A DNA stretch of 64,000 bases from Porogramme epimiltina (taxonomy: Eukaryota > Basidiomycota > Agaricomycetes > Polyporales > Polyporaceae). The DNA lies in the NCBI GenBank assembly GCA_900155495.1, contig FTLJ01000963.1, forward strand, positions 19,101 through 83,100, given 5' to 3'. Position numbers and translations under genes: made by a program. The notes below the pieces were generated by a model. That model worked only from the letters and a program-made list of their open reading frames with translations. It was not told the DNA's origin and did not search any database. Every line of letters begins with the position of its first letter. Position 1 is the first letter of the stretch. Below, one piece after another: positions 11,785-22,624 of this stretch.

Positions 11785-12256
11785 ATGTCTTACTCTGCCA
11801 ACACCGACCAGCCGAGGTACTTGGCACTCTCGATTGCCCCTTCCTCACGCCCTCGATCACTGACGTCTTCCATTTCTTCCCTGTTCGCAGCAAAGTCACC
11901 GGCCAATACCACTCCATCAAAGGGACAGTGGTCGAGACTATCGGTGACTTGACCGGCGCCCAGTCCTGGTCCACGTCCGGCAAAGAGGAGCACGCCCAGG
12001 GCGAGGCCGAGTATAATGCCGCACAGGCCAAGGGTTACGTCGAAGGCACCGTCGACCGCATCGGTGGCAAGATCGATACGGTGGTTGGTGCTGCCACGGG
12101 GGACCGTCAGCAAGAGCTGTCAGGTGAGTCGTCACGGCCTCTCGGAGGCACTTCGGGTTGGACGCGAACGTGCTGATTGCTTTTATTAACTTCACAGGCA
12201 ACGTCCGTCACGACAAGGGCCAGGCCCAGCAGGAGATCAACAAACCTGCGACCTAG
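11785..12256 (+). CDS. CsbD-like small stress / cruciform-DNA-binding-type protein (plus member of pair)
   Basis: Three exons: 11785-11816, 11891-12123 and 12198-12256 (TAG), giving 107 residues. Intron positions and phases are the same as in the minus-strand partner, and both have a short N-terminal exon, a long central exon and a short exon with the RHDKGQ motif, so the two are clear paralogues. The core motifs are IKGTVVETIGDLTGA, GKEEHAQGEAEY and DRIGGKIDTVVGAATGDRQQ. The protein is highly charged and probably helical. The TATA box at 11693 and CT-rich leader support the start. Function by family only. Confidence 0.88.
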
Positions 12257-13218
12257 GGTCGTAGTATCGCCTTAAACTATCGGTGGATAAGATGTTCTGC
12301 TGGATGTACCACTATACATGCTACCGTAATATACCCACTGCCAACAATTACAATCCGTCAAGGGCCCGTTTTCATAAATCTATGTTGTCGGTGTGCATCT
12401 CGCCTTCGCGGCTTTGGCAGCTGTACCACCGCGGGTCTCGAGAGAAGGTCCGGTCGATCGGTGATAGTAATAGTATTCACGCTGAACAAACCAATGGAAA
12501 TCCTTCGAGTTTGCTGTGATATGCCCGGGGTTAGGCCGAAGCCACCGAGTGTCGATCGGGCTCGGCCACTTCGTGTGATGCTCAGTTTGAGCACGGACCA
12601 TATGAGGAGTATTTGGGATATGTGAAAACGAGAGGGTTTTGTGGCCACATTTCGGGCCCTCCGGTACCACAAGGCCCGTACTTGTGAAAGGTCTGAGACC
12701 CCAAGACGAGATCACTTTGAACTAGGAAAATCGGTTTTGCCTCCGACCCTCCGGATCCGTGGCCATTGCCATTGTGTTGTCATCCGGATTGTAGATAATT
12801 AGATACAAAATCGCTTCCTTGTAAAGATGAGCAGACGTTAGCTGCATTTCTGTCGCGCCGAGACTTCACTCCGACACAAGCAGTAGGGTGCAAGCCGGAC
12901 AACCTGCACGCCCGGGCGCCGCAAAACTCGTGCCCCGGTGGCCCGCACAGTATCATACAGAGAGAGAGACTTATAGGGTAAATCCGTCTTGTTGTCGAAC
13001 AAAAGGGACCACGCCGATCACTGCATATTAGGGGAAGGCTGGGGCGCGTTCCGGGGCAATGCAGCCTGGGCGCTTGTGAGCGCTTTGTCCGCCACGCGGT
13101 TGAGTGGCCCGCCAGAAACCAAGACAAACCTGTGGCCCAGTTAAAGACACTGGGATCTTGTGTGTGGTCTCGCTTTCGTAGAGTCTGTGGCGTGCAGCCA
13201 AAGGGTCTTGGAAAACGG

Positions 13219-13224
13219 TATAAG
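13219..13224 (+). promoter_or_regulatory. TATA-like box with no obvious coding gene
   Basis: TATAAG followed ~30-100 bases later by CATTCGCCTTCG- and CCTCC-rich leader-like sequence typical of fungal transcripts, but the first ATG (13350) opens only a 23-codon frame. It may drive a non-coding transcript through the repeats at 13353-13650. Confidence 0.35.
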
Positions 13225-13352
13225 TAGGGACGTCCAAGGGCCCATTGGAGACTCATTCGCCTTCGTTCACCCGCTTCGCCTCCCTGTACCTCCTTCAACG
13301 TAGCCACTTCTCCAACAACGGTGGCTTGCGGTGCGTATAAAGGGGTTGAATG

Positions 13353-13650
13353 TTCTTTTGCGTCCGCGGCCGAGCGTCACGCGCAACGGGAGCGGTTTAC
13401 GGGCGCGCGCGCCCCCACTGAGAAGTTTATCCGCTAGCAGACGACTAACGGATAACCTCCTCCGTCGGGGCGCGCCAGCCCCTGCTCCCGTTTCGCGTGG
13501 GGCTCCGGTACATCTTCTTTTTGCTACGTTTCTATGCTATGAGCGCGCACAGTGTATGTGGGCCCGCGCGTCCGGACTGAGAAGCTTATCTGTCAACAGA
13601 TGGTTGACAGTTAAGCTACTCCGTCAGGGCGCGCCCGCCCCAGCATTTGT
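13353..13650 (+). repeat. Two tandem hairpin-forming repeats (~160 bp period)
   Basis: The cores at 13401-13490 and 13561-13650 align without gaps at an offset of 160. Each has CTGAGAAG, then a hairpin, then CTCCGTC(A/G)GGGCGCGCC. In unit 1 the stem is TTATCCGCTAG with CTAACGGATAA; in unit 2 it is CTTATCTGTCAAC with GTTGACAGTTAAG. Each stem has one mismatch, yet the stem sequences differ, so changes on one side are matched on the other. CTGA/TC(A/G)G and GAG/CTC around the hairpin could extend it. This suggests selection for structure; what it does is unknown. Confidence 0.5.
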
Positions 13651-14130
13651 GCATGAGAGATCACGGAGTGAATAAGGGACGCGTCTTTGTCCCACAGAGA
13701 ACGGCGTCAGCCCTAACGAGTACGTTAGATGGTATGACCGCCTCTGTTGCACTGAGAACGCGTACCAACTCTGTCGCTACTCAAAGAATTCCGAATTCTT
13801 CACACAGACGTTGCCTCAACGCATTGATCGAGGTACTGAAGTACTTGTCGCGGTGGTCGTTTCAGCCTCGTCGGAAACTGGTACTCTTGGTGGAGGAGAG
13901 CAACCAAGACGCTGTGGCCGCACGACACGCCCCTCAACCCGCTGTACTTGTCACGTGGTCGCGCATCAAGGGGGCTGGCCAATCGGGAGCGCCCACAGAA
14001 ACAGTGGCACCGGCAGCAGAAGCGCTACAGCCACAGCACATCTTGCACACAACACCCTTCTTGCGCTTTATCTCTAGTTTGCTCGCTACTTCCTCTTTAA
14101 TACGCTATACAGAGTATCCAGAGCTACAGC

Positions 14131-15195
14131 ATGTCAGAAACGGGCGAAGTCACCGTCCCTGTAACCAACCACCCATTCACAAAGGCGAGCGCCGATATCA
14201 TCCTCCGCTCCTCCGACGGAATCGACTTTCGCGTACACACCGCCATCCTTTCTGAAGCCTCTCCCGTCTTTGAGGGTATGATGACCCTCCCGCAGCCCGA
14301 TGAAACACTGTACCCCAAGGCCTCAGGGAGTTCTGCCCGGTTAGTACCATACGTCGACCTCCCGGAGACGAGCGGCGCTCTCGACGGCCTCCTCCGCATG
14401 TGCTACCCACTAGAGGACCCCATCTTCGACTCCCCACGGGACGCAGAGGGTGCCCTCGCGGCTGCGATCAAGTACGACATGGGCGGGATTGTCGCGCGCG
14501 GGTGCGCGCAACTCGAGGCACGCTGCGTGCCTGAGCGCCCGAGCGACGTCCTCGACGTCTTTGTCGTCGCGAGCCGGCTGGGGCTGCATAGTGTCCTCAA
14601 GAAGGCCGCACGGGTAAGCCTCTACCAGACATTCGGTCGGGCGCTGCCCGAAGAGCTCAAGTCTGCATCGCGGGAGGCGATATTCCAGCTGCTCGACTAC
14701 AGACGGCGGGTGCAGGCAGCAGCAGTGGCGATCATCGTGAACCCGCGCTTCTGGACGTTCTACAGGACGTTTGGACCTCTGGCCATGGGGGGTGATGGGG
14801 AATTGACAATATCGGATTGGGGGTTCCCTTGGTCTGTTCGTCACTGGGCCATCTTGCCAATGGCGTACTGCAAGGACGAAGACCATGAATGCCCGCCTTA
14901 TGGGGACGAATCTCATGGGTTTCCTGAGCACATTCGCATCGACAGGCCGGAAGTCTTCTCCGATATACTTGGCCAGCTGGGTGAATTACCACCTCTCCCC
15001 GAGTCTCTGGACACCCCTGAAGTTCTCCTGCGCGAAGTCCTCACCAAAGCTAACTGCAATGATTGTCGTATCAATGCTCTGAAATACTTTCGGAGGTTCT
15101 TCTCTGAGCTTAGAGATACTATTGTAACAGGTGCATTGCTTGACGTGAGTGGTCGTGCACACGAATTGCTGTGCCAAACTTTGCCTCATCGCTGA
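14131..15195 (+). CDS. BTB/POZ domain protein
   Basis: Single-exon frame of 354 residues starting at ATG 14131. Residues ~17-130 have the BTB layout of basidiomycete proteins: SADIILRSSDGIDFRVH, then AILSEASPVFEGMM, and later a LLRMCYP strand. The C-terminal two thirds have an extended helical region with a Cys pair (NCNDC) near the end and no second domain that I can name. BTB proteins of this kind usually dimerise and may link targets to cullin-3 ubiquitin ligases; which role applies here cannot be told. It is followed by a ~500-base gap and PAN6 on the same strand. Confidence 0.85.
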   Translation: MSETGEVTVPVTNHPFTKASADIILRSSDGIDFRVHTAILSEASPVFEGMMTLPQPDETLYPKASGSSARLVPYVDLPETSGALDGLLRMCYPLEDPIFDSPRDAEGALAAAIKYDMGGIVARGCAQLEARCVPERPSDVLDVFVVASRLGLHSVLKKAARVSLYQTFGRALPEELKSASREAIFQLLDYRRRVQAAAVAIIVNPRFWTFYRTFGPLAMGGDGELTISDWGFPWSVRHWAILPMAYCKDEDHECPPYGDESHGFPEHIRIDRPEVFSDILGQLGELPPLPESLDTPEVLLREVLTKANCNDCRINALKYFRRFFSELRDTIVTGALLDVSGRAHELLCQTLPHR

Positions 15196-15708
15196 CGCTG
15201 CAAAAGGTGGAATTCGAATTCGATGGCATGGCGGACTGACGAAAATTTGACCTATGGCGCCATATGGTGGTATGGGACCTGTCCTCAAACAACTGCGTAA
15301 ACCACCGGTCCTAGTAGAGAGTGAGGAGTGACGAGCGAATTGGCCGGACGGGGTTGACTTCTCTCGAAGAGGAGCAAGGTGGAGTAAATAGAGGCGCGTT
15401 GGCCAAAGGCGGATTTACGGATCAGATACGTTTTAGATACGTAGTCCCACTGGGCCCACACAATAGTATGATACTTGTGTACATCTGCGAGTGGGCAGGA
15501 GTCTGACGAGGACCTGACGGAGGGACATTGAGTCTTGACGCCCATGCCCAGCATGGCACGGCAGCCACTCGGACTGGAGAGGGGCCGATCCCGGATCTGA
15601 CTCGGACGGTCCTCTGAACCTCGTTCGACACCAGCCCGAGAGCCATATGGACCCACCACCCTTCCCTACTCTCTCCTCCGCTGCAGCTCTCCGCCTTCAG
15701 AAGCCTCC
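15196..15708. other. Intergenic between BTB gene and PAN6
   Basis: Holds the 3' end of the BTB gene and the PAN6 promoter. Nothing else recognised. Confidence 0.5.
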
Positions 15709-16971
15709 ATGATCGCCAGCACGCGGTCTAGACTTCCCTCCACTCTTCGTCTCTCGCCCGCGCGCAGAAACATGTCGACAGAACTTCCGCTCTCCTCAAT
15801 CCCTCTCTTTCCGACTGTCGCTTCGTACCGCGAATGGAGGAGGAGAGCGTTCGACGAAAAGAAGTCCGTGGGCTTCGTCCCGACGATGGGCGCGCTGCAC
15901 GAGGGCCACCTCTCTCTGGGTACGCGCACCTGCATATTTTATCACCGCACCCCACCAACGCGCACGTAGTCCGGAGCTCGCTCGCCGAGAACGACCTCAC
16001 CGTCCTCTCTATCTTCGTCAACCCTGCTCAGTTCGCACCCCATGAAGACCTCGCAACGTACCCGCGCACACTCCCCGGCGACCTCGCGCTCCTCCATGCC
16101 CTCTCTGTCCCTACACCATCAGGACCGCGCGGACCCGCAGCCGTATTCGTGCCGACAGTTGGAGAGATGTACCCCGCAGGGATCTCGCAGGACGTTGATG
16201 CGCAGAAGGGAACTTTCATTGAGGTGAAGGGGTACGGCCACCAGATGGAGGGAGCATCGCGACCCACGTTCTTCCGGGGAGTCGCGACTGTGGTCACAAA
16301 ACTTTTCAACGTGATCGAAGTGAGTGTTCTTCCACATTCGAGCCTAGAGCGCGACCCTTACCGCTTTCCCTGGGCGTGCAGCCAACCCGCGCATACTTTG
16401 GCCAGAAGGACATACAGCAAGCTTTGCTTCTGCGCCGACTGACGCAAGACTTGCTTCTCTCTCACCCCGAACCTCAGAACCTCCGCATTATCCCGACAGC
16501 CCGGTACGCTCAGCGCCCTGTTCTTATCCTCTTAAGCGTTCTGACCCGTCGGACCTTCACAGCGACCCCACCACCTCTCTCGCCCTCTCCTCCCGCAACG
16601 CCTACCTCACCCCACACGAGCGCAACACCATCGCCCCGGCACTTTACGCCGCGCTCCAAGCCGCACAGGCGGCTTGGGATGCCAACGAGCCCAAGGCGGC
16701 GTGCATTGCGCGCGCTCACGCGGTAATCGCGCAGGCAGCGCGCGACGCGGCGAGCACCACAGACGTTCGGCTGGACTATGTCGAGATGAACGACCCGGAG
16801 ACGTTTGGCGTGCTCGCGGGCGGTATGGCGCGGCCGGTGTGGGGGGCGGTGCGCCCGGGGGCGGCAGCGCGGCGACCAGTCATCCTGAGCGGGGCGATGT
16901 GGGTGGGGAAGACGCGGTTGATCGACAACATTGTCTTGGGCGCGCGGGATACGCTTGGTATTTCGGACTGA
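15709..16971 (+). CDS. PAN6: Pantothenate synthetase (pantoate-beta-alanine ligase)
   Basis: Joins pantoate and beta-alanine using ATP to give pantothenate (vitamin B5), the precursor of coenzyme A. Four exons: 15709-15919, 15970-16319, 16382-16503 and 16563-16971, total 363 residues. Family motifs run in order: PTMGALHEGHLSL (ATP site), SIFVNPAQFAPHEDL, RPTFFRGVATVVTKLFN, AYFGQKDIQQ and LALSSRNAYL. The start could also be the second ATG at 15772 (MSTELP); the extra N terminus is Arg/Ser-rich and could be a targeting sequence. It converges with an F-box gene that ends 112 bases away. Decayed copies lie at 19070 and 22400. Confidence 0.93.
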
Positions 16972-17083
16972 AGTACTAAAGGGTAGACCACGTGTGTGTA
17001 TTCATCTGCTTGTGCGAAAACAAGACGGTGCGCGTCCCTAGGTAGCCTCAAATCTATTGCGGCCCTCGTATCAAACCACGTCC

Positions 17084-18944
17084 TCAATCGACCGAGTCTA
17101 ATCTTGCGAGCTCGAGGAGGAGGTTGTATGCACATGTTGTATCGTACGGATAGAACCATGAATCTTCGTCTCCGGGGACCACGACGGCTCGTCGTCGCCC
17201 TCCACCCAACCCACCTTGTACGTGTGGAAATACCCTACGCAGCGCTGCGGCGAGACGTGGGACGTCCTCGATTACGAGCTCTTCAGATAAGTAGCTGTCC
17301 GCAACATGCAGCTGTGTAAGTCGTTGTCCACCTAGGGAAACTGCCAGCCCCACTTGGCCCGCACCTCCCCTGCCGATGGGTCCGAGAGGATCCTTATCGC
17401 TCTCGCCGTTCGCAAAGTTTTCTAACTCTTGAAGGTCCTCGAACACCACGTTCTGGACGCCTAGTCGGAGGACCTCGAGGACGTGACAGCGCGCCGCGAA
17501 GGCGACGAGCGACGTGATGGGGGGGAGTATATGCGTACCCCGAGGGTCTCCGACACCTGTGTTGCGCACGGACAGGAACTCGATCGCGGGCCACGCCGCG
17601 GCCATCTGGGCGAGATCATCGGTTGTAACGGATAAACCGAACGCGTGTAGGAAGATGTCGAGCTCGGCGAGGGGGCGGATGAGGAATAGAGGCGCAAACG
17701 TGCGCCCGAAGAAGACGGCATCGCTAGGGGCCGGTATGTAGCGTGTGGCGTAGAGGGTGATGTGCAGCGTCCTCAGTGACGTGGTGACGGGAACGACGCA
17801 GAGCATGTTCAGCGTGCATAGGAGGGGAGAATGGACGTCGCTGCTGAGGCCGCTCTTCTCTGAGGGAAACTGCCAGGTGAATGCCGCAGTGGATAATGCG
17901 GGGCCGAGCCGGGCCACGCGCGCAAGAATCGCTCTTTCTTCCAGATCGGTGTGGGCGAACCCGGCCCATCGGCTCGGTCTGATGCAGAATCGCGTCAACG
18001 TTGAGGAAGGGGGCTGTCCGTGAGTGTGGGATGCCGACAATCCACGATGACCCTCAGCGCTTTCGAGCTCAGGGAGGCACGTCAGAGTGAGTTCCTCTAG
18101 CTTGGGCAGAGTGAACAAGAACTCCGCGATATCCAGCCTCGCATATTCTAGTCGGACTATCCGCAAGTTTGAGCAAGCGTGCAATGGAGCTAGATCGTCC
18201 AAAGACGCTGTGTGGAAGTTGAGCTCTTGCAAGGACTCGCAAGACGACACGATAATCTCCAAGTCTTTTCGTAATCTGGCCGTAGGTTGGAAACACCGAC
18301 CAAAGTAGGTTGAGACTACTGTCGGGCACAAAAGCATTCGAAGAAGGCGCTGACTGTCATCATCGCAACTTGAAGATGGAGCCCATACGAGGCGTTCCAG
18401 CCTTGGGAAGAGGGGACGTCCTTGCAAGCGTTCACCTAGCGCGTTGAAAACTCGAGGGGAGACGTACGTGTCGGAGAACACTTGATCCGGCCAACTATAG
18501 CTGACTGAACGTACGCGGACGGCACATCGCATCATGGTTTCCCACTCTTTTTGAGTAATTTCACCATCGAGAACCTGGGTTGCGACTCTGTTAAGTGGAT
18601 CGGATTATCGATCGGATGTGCAAAACTCCTACATATACATAGCCAACTCGTTCTGGCTCGCGCCTCGAGGTACGTGAGTGCATTTTGAATGCAGAAAACG
18701 TATGCCTGAATAGGTCGACGAGTCGCCTGTTCTTGGCGTTGAAGTAGACGTTCCAGAGGACCTCGGTCGCCGGTCCCGCGAAGGCTCTGCAAACGAGCGC
18801 GGCGTTGGCAAGACTGTTGCGAGATACCTTCTCCGTCAGAGAATTGAAGATTGAATCATCTGTCTTTTGAGGCAGCGCTAGATCGTATAATATTTTTAGA
18901 ATGATTTCAGGAATGAACAAGGGGTGATGATTTAGCAATGGCAT
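17084..18944 (-). CDS. F-box/LRR-like protein, array 1 member A
   Basis: Two exons, 18944-18633 and 18574-17084, with a 58-base intron; 600 residues. Residues ~1-60 form an F-box-like region (LLNHHPLFIPEII... AALVCRAFAGPATEVLWNV), the part that would bind Skp1 in an SCF ubiquitin ligase. The rest has irregular leucine-rich strand-helix units (for example LQELNFHT, LRIVRLEYA, LEELTL, LEVLRLGV), likely the target-binding part. The start is the Met before PLLNHH because all five array members agree there. The weak donor (GTAGGA) is in the same place as the donors of the paralogues. Target unknown. Confidence 0.8.
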
Positions 18945-19069
18945 CGGCGAGCGTGCACGAGGGAGCGCCGGTAGGCGAGTGCAAGGATAGACGCCAGCAT
19001 CTCGAACTACATACACGGGAAATTTGGTCACATGCTTCAATGTTAAATGTTCTACTTAACGGTACTTAA

Positions 19070-19877
19070 CCATTCTCCATCTTCGTCAATCCCGCTCAGT
19101 TCGCACCCAAGATCTCGACGGGCCCGCGCACACTCACCGGCGATCTCGCCGTCCTCCACGCACTCTTCGTCCCTACACCATTAGGCACGCGCGGATTTGC
19201 GGCTGTGTTTGTGGCCACAGTTGAGGAGATATATCCCGCAGGAATCTCGTAACATGTTGCAGCGCAGAATGGCAAGTTCGTCGAGATGAAGGGGTGTGGG
19301 AATCAGATGGAGGGAGAATCGCGGTCCACGGTGTCGAGATCGTGGTCACAAAACTTCGAAGTAAGTTCCTTTGACATAATACATTCGAGCATAGAGCGCG
19401 AGTTTTACCGTTTCCCTAACACGCGCAGCCAGCCCTCGTGTATCATGGCGAGAAGGACACACAGCGAGCTCTGCTTCTCCACCGGTTTACTTCTCTCCCA
19501 CCCCGAACCCCGCATCCTCCGCATCCTCTTGACCACCCGGTATGCTCTGTGTCGCCCCCTCGTCTTCTAAAGCTTTCTGACCCTCAGGGCCCTCGCAGCG
19601 TCCCGACTACCTCCCCCCTCTCTTCATGCGACATCTACCTCACCCCACACGAGCCGCGTACACTGAGCGCGCCCGCGCGGTCGTTGCGCAGGCCGCAGCC
19701 AGCACCGCGGACGCGCGGCTAGACTACGTCGAGACGAACGACCCGGGGACGTTTGGCGCACTCGCGAACGAGATGGCGCGGGCGGTGTTCCTGAACGGGG
19801 AACTTTGGGTGGAGAGGACATGACTGATCGACAGCATTGTCTTGGGCGCGAGGGATACGCTAGGTATATCAGACTAA
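19070..19877 (+). pseudogene. PAN6 pseudogene
   Basis: Clearly derived from the PAN6 gene at 15709: it begins with the SIFVNPAQFAP region and ends with the same C terminus and a TAA near 19877. It is broken: the 5' exon and promoter are missing, there are frameshifting deletions (for example after AQFAP), an in-frame TAA after PAGIS, and a loss of ~70 bases in the last exon. It converges with F-box member B at a spacing (~110 bases) nearly equal to that of intact PAN6 and member A. Confidence 0.85.
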
Positions 19878-19987
19878 AGGGGATCCTTCATGTGTATATG
19901 ACATAGCTGACTGCGCGAAAATGGGAAGGTTCATCCATAGTCTCTCCGTTCTCATTACAATGCACGACTCCTAGTCAACCCTCAAAC

Positions 19988-21863
19988 CTATCGCGGCCCC
20001 GGTATCGAATTGCGCTTCCGATCGATCAAGTGTAACCTATCGAGCTCGACGAGGAGGGTGTACGCGTCCGAGGTCTCGAGTGGATCCATCCATCCATCCT
20101 TATCTTGAAGGTCAACGACCGTCCGCCATCGCCCTCCCTCCAACCCGCTTCGTAAGTGCGGAAACATTCTGTGTAGTGCCGCCGCGAGACGTGGGACGTC
20201 CACGATTAGGAGCTCTTCAGACAGCTCTCTGTCGGCGATATGCAACTGCGTAAGCCGCTGTCCGCCTCCGGTACCGCCCGTCTCCAACCCCCCATTCTTG
20301 TCCTTCCCGTGGTCCCCGCCATCCACAAAGTCTTCTAATGCTTGCAGCTCCTTGGACCCCACCTCTCCAACGCATAACCGGAGAACCTCGAGGATGTGAC
20401 AGCTCCCCGCAAAAGCGACGAGCGACGCGATGGAGGGGAGTATAGTCAAACCCTTAGGATAGGCGCGGCCTCGCACGGATAGGAACTCGATTGCCGGCCA
20501 CGCCGCTGCCATTCGTATGAGGTCGTCGGGTGTCATGAGTAGGCCACGTCGCACCACAACCACATCGAGTTCGGCAAGAGAGTGAATGAGGAAAAGAGGC
20601 ATAAATGCGCTCCCGAAGGAGACGACAACGCCACCGGGGGGGCTGACGTTATCTAGGATGAGGAGGTGGAGGTGTAGCGTCCGCAGTGAGGTGGTGAGCG
20701 GAGGAACGCAGAGCGTGCTCAACGTGGATAGGATGAAGGAAGCGGCGTCGCCATTAACTTGAGGTGCTCCGTCCCAGTACGATGTGGAAAACCGCCAGGT
20801 GAAGGCCACGGTTGATAGTGTGGGGAGCCGGGTCACGTGTGCGAGAATGACTCTGTTCTCTAGCGAGTCCGCACTCGGGATCAGGGTGTTCCTTCTAGAC
20901 CTGAGGCAGAATCGCGCCAACGCAGAGGGAGGGGAGTTTGCATGAGCGAGAGGCATCGGCATCCCTCGATGGCCCCCAGCGTCTTCATCCTTAGGGAGGC
21001 ACGCCAGAGCGAGCTCCTCTAGCTTGGGTAGAGTGAACAGGAACTCTACGACATCCATCGTGGCGTATTCCAGCCGGACTATCCGCAAGTCACTGAAGGC
21101 GTGCAATGGGGCTAGATCGTCCAAAGGCGCTGTGTAAAAGTCGAGCTCTTGCAGAGACTTGCAGGATGCTGCGATGATCTCCAAGTCTTCTCGTAGTTTG
21201 ACCACAGGCTCAAAACATGTCGGAAAGTGAACAGAGACTACTGTCGAGCATAGAAGCGTTCTAAGGATACGCTGGCCATCGTTGTCGCAAGATGACGTCC
21301 ATATGAGACGCTCCAATTTTGGGAAGAGTGGCCGTCCTTCCAAGCGTTCACATACCGCGTTGAAGACCGGAGGGGAGATGCGTGGCTGGAATAAGCCCGA
21401 ATGCGCATATCTCACTGAGCGTACGCGGACTGCACGTCGCATCAGGGTTTCCCACTCGTCCTGAACAATTTCCCCCTCGAGAACCTGGATTACGACTCTG
21501 TTCAGCGAATCGGGGCACTGATCAGATGTGCAAAACCCCCACATATATCGTGACATTGGAATCTTTTCCTCCTAAGTGGTGTCCCGGGACGCATGCGCGC
21601 GGTGTGAGCGCAGTAAAAGTACGCTTGAAGAGGTTGATGAGGCTACCACCCTTGGCGTTGAAGTGGACGTCCCAGAGGACCTCGGTTGCCGGTTCGGCAA
21701 AGGCTTTGCAAACGAGCGCGGCGCTGGCAAGACTGTGACGGGATACATACTCCGCTTCAGCATCAGAGTCACTATATCCTGTCTTTTCGTGAACGGCCAG
21801 AGCGTAGAATATTTTTAGAATGATTTCATGAATGAACAAGGGGTGATGATTCAGCAATGGCAT
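19988..21863 (-). CDS. F-box/LRR-like protein, array 1 member B
   Basis: Two exons, 21863-21543 and 21484-19988, 58-base intron at the same position and phase as in the other members; 605 residues. The F-box-like start reads PLLNHHPLFIHEIILKIFYAL, followed by AALVCKAFAEPATEVLWDV. The Leu-rich part has repeated strand motifs such as LQELDFYT, LRIVRLEYA, LEELAL and LEVLRLCV. The C-terminal segment with RLTQLHIADRE and DVPRLAAALHRMFP is shared across the array. The donor is GTGGGG, weaker than in members C and D. Likely SCF substrate receptor; target unknown. Confidence 0.8.
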
Positions 21864-22399
21864 CGTCGAGGGAACGGTGGGGTGAATGCAAGGAAAGACG
21901 CTAGCCTCCACGGTCTGATCACGTCAACAACAAAGATTACATAATTTGTATTTGCCCGTTCGTTATTACTGTTATAGCGTTGAGTTAGGCTCTAGTGGCA
22001 AACACTGCGCGACGGACGGTCTGGAGTCTTCACCGCCCGGGTCTTGTAGTAAAAGCACCGGCGATACTGAGATGTTTAATACTGAAGTCATCAATAGATA
22101 AGCCTACTGCACTAGTCGTCTCTCTATGGCACTGAAGTTTGTTGGAGCATGGTTTTTCCGGTGACTCGCTCGCGCGAACGCCACTATCAGATAGTGCATT
22201 GTACTGGTATATAGTATCTCGTAGCTTGTCGAATGTACCCCACGCGTTTGCACCTGCCAAACGCGCCCCCGTTGTGCTGTCCGTCCGACCCCGCTTCGCT
22301 TGTTCCAACAAAGTTTGCGGGCCGTCTAGTGACTCTAGTCACTTTTCGATCATGATGGCAGCCGTCGAGCCTTCGAACCGAGCAGCGACCCGGCCATCT
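21864..22399. other. Intergenic upstream of F-box member B
   Basis: Promoter of member B on the minus strand; otherwise nothing recognised before the PAN6 relic. Confidence 0.4.
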
Positions 22400-22528
22400 C
22401 GCTCACCGCCCAGTTCACTCCAACAAGCGTGGCCCGCGCACTCTACGCTGTGGAAACGAACGCCTCTAAGGCGATGCTCCCTGACTCGCGGGCCGTCGCG
22501 CAGGCACTGCGGATACAACAGACTAAAT
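22400..22528 (+). pseudogene. Short PAN6 relic
   Basis: A ~130-base stretch resembles the last PAN6 exon: VARALYAV parallels APALYAA, and RAVAQALR parallels HAVIAQAAR, followed by a TAA-like end and a tail similar to the one after the first pseudogene. It converges with F-box member C 97 bases away, again the PAN6/F-box layout. Similarity is weak when read alone; the position makes it more likely. Confidence 0.5.
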
Positions 22529-22624
22529 GACCTTCGTGTGCACGTACATCTAGTTGCCCATGTGAACATGGGACGGCGCACTCATGTCCAATCCGTCCTC
22601 ACTACAATACACAATCCCTCAGAT

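Larger units (their letters stand above)
12257..14130. other. Long intergenic stretch with a possible structured RNA locus
   Basis: No protein gene is convincing over these ~1.9 kb. It contains a TATAAG box at 13219 with a CT-rich leader, then two tandem hairpin-bearing repeats (13353-13490 and 13515-13650), and finally the promoter of the BTB gene. The 175-codon minus frame at 12780-13307 has no recognisable features. Confidence 0.45.

Noticed and set aside
12780..13307. 175-codon minus-strand frame
   Set aside because: No family motifs or codon pattern; lies opposite a TATA-like promoter and leader.
13331..13675. 114-codon plus frame through the hairpin repeats
   Set aside because: Opens at a non-ATG codon; the apparent protein repeat simply reflects the DNA repeats.
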